Assembly: GCF_036669915.1 (NCBI RefSeq)
Contig: NC_089312.1
Location: forward strand, 18,172,317-18,236,316
Length of the DNA: 64,000 nt
Origin: Pocillopora verrucosa
Taxonomy: Eukaryota > Cnidaria > Anthozoa > Scleractinia > Pocilloporidae
Direction of reading: 5' to 3'
Translations under genes and position numbers: made by a program
The notes under the pieces: generated by a model
What the model was told of the DNA's origin: nothing
Database searches by the model: none
The model's input: only the letters and a program-made list of their open reading frames with translations
Shown here: positions 22,760 to 32,000 of the stretch, piece after piece
Position numbering within the stretch: position 1 is the first letter of the stretch
Layout: the number at the start of each line of letters is the position of its first letter

Positions 22760-25540
22760 ATCCAGCTCTGTATGCATAGCTTCCAACATGTGGCTGGATC
22801 AGTAGCTCAGTTGGTAGTAACACCCAACTTGTATCAGGAAGGCACAGGTTCAAATCCTGTTGAGGTCAGAATTTTTTCAGGCTTCTTTTCTGCAGTTGCT
22901 TAAATTGCAGTTCACCTGTGACAATCATGGCTTAAGTTCATTTCAATCTGCAAGTCAATGACATTTATTTCATTTTAAATTTAATGTATATGTCTTATAT
23001 GATGTAATACTAAAGATTCTCTCCATTTGACCAAATGTCAGAAATGTTCTAAAACGAATAACCAAATAATTTTACAGCAAAAGAGCACCATTTCTAACCT
23101 AATTTTACCTTAAATAAAACCTGACTTGTTCCTGCATTCCTTAAGATCAATAGTACAATTTTGTGCCAAAGACGAAAAGCGACCAAAACAACAATTGCAT
23201 ATCAAAAATGTTGTCATCTTGTTTCATTTCAGTCTTTGTTGCATTTCTCCAGTGTTGGCAGCCAAGGTTAGTTTAGTCCCTAACACATTGTTATATTTAA
23301 AATTAATTTCAACAATTTTGCATTGCTATTTGTAGATTCTAATCTCCTTTTAGATAAAAAAAAATTGATCGAAGTAAGTTGGCAGGTTCGTTACATCTCT
23401 TAAAATTGATATCTGACATGGAATATTTATCAATGTCAGCTCATCCCGGGTGTTGAGATAACAGTAGGACAGGACAAGGACGATGGAGGCCGCTGGCCAT
23501 ATGCGGGTACTGCAGATGCTGTGCAACAGATGGGAGCAAAACACATAAACAAAAATGTCGACATATCCTTTTAAATTGTGTTGCTTTGGTTCTAATTCTG
23601 GGGTGATGCGTGTAACAATGCAACAAAAAGAGAATGTGCGAGTCAATAATGTCACAATCAAATCCCAAACGGTGTGCGAGACTCGGTTACTAACGTAATC
23701 ATCAGACACATGACAAAGTGTGCATGTCGCTCAGGTGACAACAAAACGTTAAGCAGAGAGTGCGAGTCATCAAACTAACAATCAGACAATCGCTCTGACG
23801 AAGGGCTAACACTCGAAAAGTCAGCTTTCAGACTCCTTACGGTGGCCAATTTACGTCATCAACTCAGTTGATAATACTAAATTACCTTGTTATACTCTCT
23901 CACCGACGCCGCGCCACAGTTTCTTTGGAAAGTTACTCCCTTTTAAAAATCAAACAGATAAGCTCAACCTAACTATCCGATAAAAAGACAGAATGCGCGA
24001 GTTACGCACCAAACAATCAAACAGAAAACAGAAAACGCGACTTACACTGTACTAACGTAACAATCAAACAGAAGCAGAGTGCACGAATTAACTACATAAC
24101 AATCACACAGAAGAAAGAATGTACTAGATACAAACGTAACAATAACACGGCAATCGAAGCAATTAATCAAAAAATAGTATGCGCGAGTCACTCACGTAAC
24201 AATCAAACAGGAAACAGAGTGCAGATTACTTACGAGACAATTACACAGAAACAGAATGCACGATTAACAAGCGTAACAATCACACATAAAACAGAATGTG
24301 CAAGTTACAAAAGTAACTATCACACGGTAAAGAGAATGCGCGAGTTACAGACGTAGAATGCGCAAGGAGCAAAGGTAACAATCACACAGAAACAGAATGT
24401 GCTAGTTACTAGCGTAATAATCACACAGAAAACAGAATGCACGTTACCAACGTAACAATCACACAAAAAACAGAATGCACGAGTTACCAATGTTACAATC
24501 ACACAGAAAACAGAGTGTGCTAGTTACTAGAGTAATAATCACACAGAAAACAGAATGTGCTAGTTACCAGCGCAACAATTACACAGAAAACAGATTGCGC
24601 TATTTACAACGTAAAGGTAATGACCAACGTAACGATCGCACTGAAAAAAGATTTTGCGAGTTACCAACGTAGCAATCATATACAAAACAGATCGCGTAAG
24701 TTACAACGTAACAATCATACGCAAAACAGATTGCGCACGGAACCAACGTAACAATCTCACAGCAGTCGAAGCAATCAAACAAAAGTCACACGCGTACGTA
24801 ACAGTCAAACAGAAAACAGAATGCGCGAGTGACTATCACACAAGGAAGGGTGCGAGATTTGCCTATGTAACAATTTGTAACTCAAAACGGAATGTACCCG
24901 TCACTATCGTGGCAATCATAGAGAAAACAGAGGGCAACGTGCGCCAGCCATAAACTTTAAAATCAAACATCAGAACAGAGTCTAGGAGTAACTAACGTAA
25001 CTATGAAACACGGAACAGAGTGAGCGACTCAATGGAAGTCGGTGAATAACACCATAAACACTGTTTCAGTCTGCCATAATCACGATATCAGAAATGCCCT
25101 GTTTGATTTAAGAAATTTCCATATAAATCTTTCTACATAATAACGAGTGTTAACGTACGTGATTTTAATGAGGTTCTTATTTTGAAACAGTCTAGCTCTG
25201 TTCTTTACTAATCATTCTCAAGCAGAAAGGGTTTAAAAAAGTTAAGATAACGCGGCGAAAAAGGGATTATTATTTGTTCAGATTTAAGTAATTTAAAATA
25301 TTTGTAAGCTTACTTTACATAAACAATGGACCACAACAGTCATAAGGATGTTTAGATTCCTCATTTTTTGCTGCACCGAGATTGAAGGTGTTGGTGCTTT
25401 TCCTTAACTGCTTGCACGAAATTCATGTGGACCAACAGAACAAAGTTGTTACAACCCCAGCATTCATGTGTGAGACAAAAGTTCATGAGATACACGATGG
25501 TATCGGCAAGATGATAGAGGCGATCGTGAAGATGTTTTAA
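19374..25540 (+). CDS. GATD3: ES1 / GATD3-type mitochondrial GATase1-like protein
   Basis: Eight exons give 255 residues: 19374-19481, 20192-20244, 21023-21136, 21818-21937, 22291-22383, 23233-23266, 23440-23562 and 25418-25540. The N-terminus ([19 protein letters not shown]) looks like a mitochondrial presequence. The core follows the DJ-1/PfpI-like ES1 family: [59 protein letters not shown] with the nucleophile-elbow Cys at 165/166, [10 protein letters not shown], and [18 protein letters not shown]. Bacterial homologues (ElbB) and vertebrate ES1/GATD3 are known, and their exact reaction is unsettled. The last intron cannot be spliced by GT-AG but fits a U12 AT-AC intron exactly. A poly(A) signal lies at 25831. 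Confidence 0.93.
20363..20456. repeat. Two-copy tandem duplication
   Basis: Two adjacent units of about 47 bp (20363-20410 and 20411-20456) share ATAACACCACTGTTG and CCATGCCATGAATCATTGA. They lie in an ES1 intron. Confidence 0.8.
21585..21790. repeat. Interspersed repeat family B, copy 2
   Basis: It begins near ACCCCTTCAATCCCAAGA and includes GTAATTCTCCTTACTGTCTG, ACAATTCTTATGATGT and GATATAGTATTGATACTGTA. It ends GGGAATTAAAGGGTTAA. It is in an ES1 intron. Confidence 0.65.
22062..22178. repeat. Interspersed repeat family A, partial copy
   Basis: It has ATCACCTAAGAAGCTCTGA, TTGTTAAATGAATTCTCCTT and GAGAGTATGGAG. Only the right half is recognisable. Confidence 0.55.
22511..22759. repeat. Family P palindromic repeat, copy 3 (long hairpin)
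   Basis: The two arms are nearly perfect inverted repeats of about 80 bp: the left arm runs from GGGTAAATTAGTATTATCA to AAAAGCTGACGTTTTGAGC, and the right arm mirrors it. Both arms carry ATCAACTCAGTTGAT-like sub-palindromes. The right end runs through CAGCACCACAGTTTCTTT to CTTACCCCC. It is in an ES1 intron, and a SINE follows within 35 bp. Confidence 0.8.
22792..22985 (+). repeat. tRNA-derived SINE
   Basis: The head resembles a tRNA, with an A-box-like TAGCTCAGTTGGTAG at 22804-22818 and a B-box GGTTCAAATCC at 22848-22858. The body AATTTTTTCAGGCTTCTTTT, GCAGTTGCTTAAATTGCAG and TCAATCTGCAAGTCAATGAC is an unrelated tail. The anticodon arm is irregular and there is no clean acceptor stem, so it is not a working tRNA gene. 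Confidence 0.65.
23608..25030. repeat. Degenerate minisatellite array, unit about 40 bp
   Basis: There are a few dozen diverged units of the form GTAACAATCACACAGAAAAC, then AGAATGCGCGAGTTACCAAC. Unit length varies between about 35 and 50 bp. A family P copy interrupts it at 23788-23943. It fills most of the U12 intron of ES1. Short open frames inside it are repeat artefacts. Confidence 0.8.
23788..23943. repeat. Family P palindromic repeat, copy 4 (right half)
   Basis: It starts CTCTGACGAAGGGCTAACAC and carries GGTGGCCAATTTACGTCATC and AACTCAGTTGATAATAC. It ends CCACAGTTTCTTTGGAAAG. It lies within the minisatellite, so it inserted after or during array growth. Confidence 0.7.
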
Positions 25541-27281
25541 TTTCACTCAACTGTCAGCATGTATGGAGCGGTAGTTCCTCGGGCTGAGCTCTCATCACGG
25601 CGTTCATTTATTCGTATAGATCAGTTACTGTTGAGATTAAGTGCTAATACGAAAGACTGTTTTTCATAACTTAGCGCCAATATGGGACGTTCAGATCGCT
25701 TAAAAATAAGTACCTGTACTAACCCTTAGAGGTGATACCTCTAATAAAGTAGCTAAAGAGATGGACATATTGTAATGGGTAACGACGTTGGAACTGTGCC
25801 AAACACAGAAAGTGTCAACCCGACTGGGATAATAAATTAATCTTGTTTTTCTTGAGTCTAGAACTGTTTTCCTCTTGGGACTGTATACTTGGATTCTGAA
25901 AACGTTTTATGTGATTTTTTTTTTCTAGGTGAGTTTATTACTAGCAGTGGAAACCCCATAGCCTTCTCGCATCCGATACTCGTTGTCTATACTCTAGGAA
26001 TGGTTTGTTGTATACGCACAAGTAAAACAAACAGACGTGCCATTGTGTTACCCAATAAAGAAACAAGTCCAAAACTTGTCCAAAATGATTTAAATATAAA
26101 GTCTCCTAACCCTGTCAATGTCAGTCTAAATTTCGCATCATTTGGATCTGCTTTAGTAGGATTTGAACTTGTGGAACTTACGCTAATATCTGATCGCTGT
26201 CCAATACAACACTTAGCTGCGGGAATTTAGGCCTGTCCACTGAACTAGTCCAATCCGGTCCGAGGCTGTCCTGTCCTAAACTAGAAGCCGTTTCCTCATG
26301 AGGCCGTTTCTTCAAACGTTGAGCTGCGGCTGCTTGGTAGGCTTACAAAGAAGAGAAATAGGGGAGCGCAAAGCGACAACACTTTGAAATGGGAGGGCCC
26401 CTCTTTTACTCATCTTCGTACGCCTTCAACCAAGCTTAGTCTATAGGCCTGATTGGGTGTAGTCCTGAGTGGCCCAGTCCAGTTCTTGTAGAAGTCACAA
26501 ATGATAGCTTTAATGACAGCTTATCGATTACAGGTTCATGCGAACTTCACTTTTGTATATATGGTAAACAATCTAGATCATTCTTTAAGATTTCATTACT
26601 TTTATCTGGATTTTTATTCCAGAAAGAAATGGACATTTGCATGGTTAGGCACGATAGAGCACATTCCGGAATATTCAGGAATAGTCTAGAACTTTACGTT
26701 ATAAGCTGTGTAACAGACGCTGTCTCCTAAATTGTGAATATAGTCAACCACAGACCTTTGTTTGGACAAGTATTTTCTGGTATTAAGAGAACTCTTCGGT
26801 TCTGTGGCTACTCGCACTCAGCCCCCTGTGCCTTCAGAGTCATCCAGTTCGAAAGTCTCTTTCCTCCCCCATTCAGAGAAGTTAAGCACGATTCCCTTTG
26901 ATTTTATTTCAAAGTTGAGGTAAAATAAGATCAAATTCTAAATTACCTTCTATTATCGTAACGAATATCTCACGATCGTCTCCACATACAACTTCGTGAT
27001 TCACAGAAGTAAGACATCAACATCTTAGGACTAATCTTCAAGGGTTGTTGTCTCATGTGCACATCTTGATCGTCCGTAAATCAAATCTCAAATTTCAAGT
27101 TTTCGGCCTTTTTTTCGCGTTTTGTTCGCACTTTGATTATTAAAATATCCGGATCGATATCAGTATCCTCAAACTCCACGAGTATCCACAGAGTTAGAAA
27201 TGGTGGTAAACTTGTCATACTCTTTCATTCCTCTCCAAAAAATTTTACAAAAAGGTGTCAATCGCGCAGTTGAAAATCCGC
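25541..27281. other. Spacer between ES1 and the fucosidase promoter side
   Basis: It holds the ES1 3'UTR with AATAAA at 25831. One open frame at 25889-26230 has no recognisable family. No exon chain or RNA gene was seen. Confidence 0.45.
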
Positions 27282-27291
27282 GGAAGAGCGC

Positions 27292-27635
27292 GGTAGTTAA
27301 GAAAACGAAGACCTAAGACCCCCCTACGAAAACGAAGACCATTACGAAAACGAAGACCCCCTACGAAAACTAAGACCCATCACGAAAACGAAAACACATT
27401 ACTAAAATAAGTTCAAAAGAGGTTGGTATTACCTTTGTGGACAAAGATTATGTTCATGAGGCACATTACGAAAACGAAGATCCCTACGGAAATCTTGAAT
27501 TCTGAATTTGGCACGTCTGTAATTTATTACGGAATATTTCAACAGTAGAGCCTCATGGAGCCTTCAATGGGACTACTTTAGAGCTAAAACGAGACGTTTT
27601 CGTAAGGAGTCTTAGGTCTTTGTTTTCGTAACTCA
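27292..27635. mobile_element. MITE with long terminal inverted repeats and 10-bp target duplication
   Basis: The left end reads AGTTAAGAAAACGAAGACC then TAAGACCCCCCTACGAAAACG. The reverse complement of the right end reads AGTTACGAAAACAAAGACC then TAAGACTCCTTACGAAAACG. The arms of about 38 bp differ at few positions. The direct repeat GGAAGAGCGC flanks both sides (27282-27291 and 27636-27645), as expected of a target-site duplication. Subterminal ACGAAAACGAAGACC units repeat on the left side. There is no coding capacity. A 9-10 bp duplication would suit a Mutator-like origin, which is only inference. Confidence 0.75.
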
Positions 27636-27690
27636 GGAAGAGCGCTGAGAACATCAGAATAATGCCGAACGCGCCGAACAAATTTTATAA

Positions 27691-27700
27691 GCGCATGCGC
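27691..27700. promoter_or_regulatory. NRF1-type palindrome GCGCATGCGC
   Basis: A perfect match to the palindromic NRF1 consensus, about 100 bp upstream of the donor of a probable leader exon of the fucosidase gene. Confidence 0.4.
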
Positions 27701-27719
27701 AGACGAAATCCCCCTCTGC

Positions 27720-27803
27720 TTGGCCACTGTGTGTCACATTACATGAGTGTACTGAACATGCAGACAGTGCTGCAACGCTGTGAATAACTTTTAGTTTAAT
27801 CTG
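27720..27803 (+). other. Probable 5'UTR exon of the fucosidase gene
   Basis: A GTAAGT donor follows 27803, and an acceptor GTTGCAG ends at 29027, 27 nt before the fucosidase ATG. The 5' limit is a guess. Confidence 0.3.
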
Positions 27804-29054
27804 GTAAGTAATGCTGAGTTATATGGATCATATGAGGTTTTCATTGATACGAAAGACTATAACAGTGAATTATCCCGAAATGATCTGCGTGCGATCAGTG
27901 ATACACAACAACTTGAAGTGAGGACAGCATCGTTGTTTATAACAAGTTTCACCCAGAATCTTCTCTCATATTGAAACCAGTGTTTTGAAAAATTTGAGAA
28001 GAAAAGGTTTCATCTGAAAATAATTACCAATCTCTGCTCTTTCACAACTTTTTCTAACTACACCTCTCTTCGGACACATGTCTAAATGATTGGGACTGTT
28101 GTAAGGGCTAGAAAGTTTCTTTCATTTGCCAATCACATGATTAGCACATGCATTCGTCCTGTGGAGTATATTGCAGCGTAGTAATTGCTTATTGCGCAGA
28201 AAATGTTTTTTGTTTTTTAAATTTGTTCTTGCCTGTGAATGTTGTACATTTCTCCTCGCAAGGGATGTAATATGATAGACTAAGGAAGGATTTGTCAAGG
28301 ACACCCCTGCTCCTGATTGTCTATTTGGTCCTTTACGAATACTAATATTTCAGATGAAGCTGATTATGTGCAAGAAGACTTTGAACTTTCCGTCTGTCTT
28401 TTGTGCTTAAATAAGTTGGGCCCTGACATTTTGATTTTCAAGCTGTCATTTTTTTATTGCTATGAGATGAGAAAGTAACAATAAAACAGCTGAATAGATA
28501 GGAAAAAAGACTGTTACGTTAGATGTAAGCTGCATGACACTTGAGTGGGATTCCATTTGGAAATGGTGAAATAGGCAAGGGTCTATTAATGCTCTTGTTT
28601 TGCAACCAGGCACATCCATGTCACCTCCTCTCTTGATACAACTCAACCAATGCAACCTGATTGAAACATTATTTAACAAATAGATTCTATGTAACTGTGC
28701 ATTATTACATAATAGATCACAGATTAAGTAGTGTGTATCTCTGATGTCCTTACCGCATTTTTCATTTTCTATGATATACTATTGTACAGACCACTTGTAA
28801 CAGGGATGCTATTTGTTTTGTATAATGAAAGATTGAAATGTTGTTAATGGTGACTTATTAAATTGCATAAGCATCTCAGCTTATTATGTTATCGGTAGCG
28901 GAAGACAGTTTAAGCTGAGAGGTGTCTACACTACTCCCATATGAGGGAGAATAAATGACAATTACAAATAATTATATTGTTGGGTTATTTTTAGGAATAC
29001 TCAATTGCAATTCATGTTTTGTTGCAGTGTTGCAGACTTTCTTGTCACTTGGAG

Positions 29055-32000
29055 ATGAGATCCGCACAAGTCATTTTCACCCTATCCCTCCTCACCCTTG
29101 TGGCAAGTAAATATGATCCAACATGGGAATCACTAGACTCTCGTCCCCTTCCCCCTTGGTACGATGAGGCCAAGTTTGGTATATTCATGCACTGGGGAGT
29201 GTACTCAGTACCAAGTTTTGGAACAGAGTGGTTCTGGTACAGATGGAAACATGACCAGGATCCAAGTTTTGTGGAATTCATGAAGAATAACTATCCACCT
29301 GACTTTGAGTATCAAGACTTTGCCCCAATGTTTCATGCAGAATTCTTTGATCCAGACTCTTGGGCAGATCTTTTAACAAAGTCTGGTGCAAGGTGGGAAT
29401 GGACAATTCATGATTTGTTTTATACTTTTAACTACTAAGAGCGACTAGCATGACTACTTCCTCCTAAGATTACAAAACTCCCTTTAGTCACACAGAGTAT
29501 GTGTCAACTGTCAACTATTTATCATCATATTGTAGATTAAAAAAACCATCCAACTTCACACTGTCTTTTGTCTCTGAGAACCATGATTATACCACTAGAA
29601 GTACATCTTGCAGCTCTTAAACCCTAGCAACTTCAGAGTAAAAATTAGGAGATTCTGTCCAACAGTTATTGGATGCTATTTTAAATGACATTCATATATA
29701 TATATATATGTATATACAAGTTAAAGAATTAAAGAGGACTCATCGATTCTCTGTGACTCTGAGTTTTGCACCTGTCTGATGAGTGCTTAGGTACGAAACT
29801 CAGTCACAGAGAATTGATGTGTCCTCTTTAATTCTTACCCCCACATTTATATATATATGAGAGAAGCCTATTAGCAAACTATTTAAGAGAGCACTTTTCT
29901 TGTTTTATCTCAGCATTGATCAGTGTATTCTTTTGACTATGTACTATTTAAATATCTGTTTTTTTAAGCTGTGATTCTTCTTTCCCTCTCATTTCTGCTT
30001 GTGTGTTACTGTGTGAAAAATTCAATTTAAAGTAAAGGGCATCTAATTTGCTTGTTACATTATACCTTTCTCCATTTTCTCTCTCCTTTATAATTTTTCA
30101 AAAGGTTGTCTATTGTTGAAATGGAGGAAACAAAAAATACAAAAATACAAATACAAAAAGAATCATACATCAAGGTCACAAAAGAAAAGATCACAAAGCC
30201 CACTATGTATTTGCATATAACTCAGTTTCTACATAGAGTGATATGCTTGTGCTCAATGCCCACTGTGCTGTCCTGCAAATGATGTGTTTTTCAGCCATAG
30301 TTGTATCTGTTCTCATTTGTGAAAAATGGCTGATAGCTTCCCCAAGCTGGCAGAAGGTGATTTCTCTTAACCCTTTACACCTTAACATCAGTATGCATAT
30401 TCTCCATACTGTTCTTTATACATTTCCTAAAATGCTGACAAGGAGAATTTGTGTAACAATCATCATGACTTTAACATGTGGTTCGCAGGTGATAATGTGA
30501 GGAGAAATTAGATTCTAGTCACTCTCAGGGATCAAAGGGTTCATGAAAAGTTATGAAAAAAGTGGAGTGTAACACTTATAGTTGAAATATAAAACAATTA
30601 TCTAAATTGGGTTTTTTTAAATATCATCATTATCCTTCAATGTCTGCCTGATCAATTGTTTGTCTCAGTGGTCAGTTTGGTAAATAAAGAGAGTACATTA
30701 TTTTGTTCAACCTTTTCCTCAGATATGTAGTCCTGACCAGTAAACATCATGAAGGTTGGACAAACTGGAGATCAAATGTATCATGGAACTGGAACTCTGT
30801 TGACAATGGTCCACATAGGGATCTTGTGGGTAGGGAAAATTTAAAGGCTAAATATGTGCGTGTGTGTGGAGGTAAAGATTATTAGAACTCCTCTTTATTT
30901 TTCATTTTCAGGGGAACTGGCAACAGCCATAAGAAATAGAACAGACATCACATTTGGATTGTATCATTCACTCTTTGAATGGTTCAATCCTCTCTATTTG
31001 AAGGATCGTGCCAACCACTTTGAGACACAGGATTATGTAGAGGTATATTGATACATGATCCTTTTTGTCCTGCTGTCTCTTACATTTGAATACCCAATAT
31101 GTTTTTACATCAAGTCATTCTGGTCAACTAGCCAACCAGGTTTTAATGGAATTCACTCAGATAAACAAATCTGTAGTTGATTTAAAAACAAAAATCCTTT
31201 ACCAACAACTCTGTGGAAAATCTTGCCAACTTAAGCATGAGTGTAAGCAAGAACTACACAACAAAGAATCAAAACATAAAATTCAGTTCATATTACAAGA
31301 CGGTTATCAAATGTACCAGTAATACTAGAACGTTGAAGAAGAGCCAGCTAGGAAGGCAAAAAAAAAAGCAAGAATGAAGGGCAAAGTATAATGACATGTA
31401 AATTGCCTTATGCAACACATTTAAGTAAGTCTGATGATAATATAGTAAATAACTTCTTGTTAATGCATTAACAAGAAGTTATTTACTATATGCACAACAA
31501 AGGGTAAATCTTTTCACAATAGTTTATAGATGAATTCCTTTCAGGCTCTTGAAACATCAATCAAGTTTATTCAAAAGTTGTAATAAATTCAGTGAAGAGG
31601 TTCACTTGTGGCAGTATTTCAAAAGAGTGAAATTGTTGAGTTTATGTAGAAGAAATTACCAGTACAATACTCGAGCTGTTGTAGAATCAATTATCTTATC
31701 CTGGTTTTTTTTTTCTTTTTTTTCAGCAAATTCTGATGCCAGAGTTGTATGACCTGATTAACACATATAAACCTGAATATTTATGGTCAGATGGTTCAAG
31801 TGGACCTGACACTTACTGGGAGAGCACAAAGTTTCTTGCCTGGCTTTATAATGAGAGGTAAAGATGATACTTTGAATTGACTTCAAAAGATACGATTCTA
31901 ATGTGATACTTTTAGTTATTAAGAAATCCTTTGTAAGCATCAGCCATTTATAATGAAACAGCAGTATGGTTGCTACAGTTCTGTAATTTGGTAGGGAAAG

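Larger units (their letters stand above)
23563..25417 (+). other. U12-type AT-AC intron of ES1
   Basis: The intron opens ATATCCTTTT, the U12 AT-AC donor consensus. It closes TTCCTTAACTGCTTGCAC, with a consensus U12 branch site (25400-25408) about 10 nt before the terminal AC. Splicing here joins KNVD to EIHVDQQNK in phase 0, which matches the family alignment. No GT donor or AG acceptor in reach preserves the frame, and the exon would otherwise meet a stop three codons on. The intron is 1855 bp long. Confidence 0.9.

Noticed and set aside
22792-22868. Candidate tRNA gene
   Set aside because: The A and B boxes are present but the anticodon arm and acceptor stem do not fold cleanly, and a SINE body follows.
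23563-23575. ES1 ending at the stop just after exon 7
   Set aside because: That would remove the conserved C-terminal HVDQ...TPAFMCET segment, which is present and in frame at 25418 after AT-AC splicing.
24320-24953. Several overlapping frames of 60-99 residues
   Set aside because: All come from the minisatellite units and have no coding features.
23608-25030. Regular repeat-spacer pattern that might suggest a CRISPR array
   Set aside because: Units are degenerate, of variable length, without conserved repeat and unique spacer, in an intron of a eukaryotic gene.
25889-26230. 113-residue plus-strand frame after a poly-T tract
   Set aside because: It lies beyond the ES1 stop, has no recognisable family and no partner exon.
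29393-29438. Continuation of the fucosidase first exon to a stop
   Set aside because: It reads intron past a donor; the next family residues ([11 protein letters not shown]) are at 30723.
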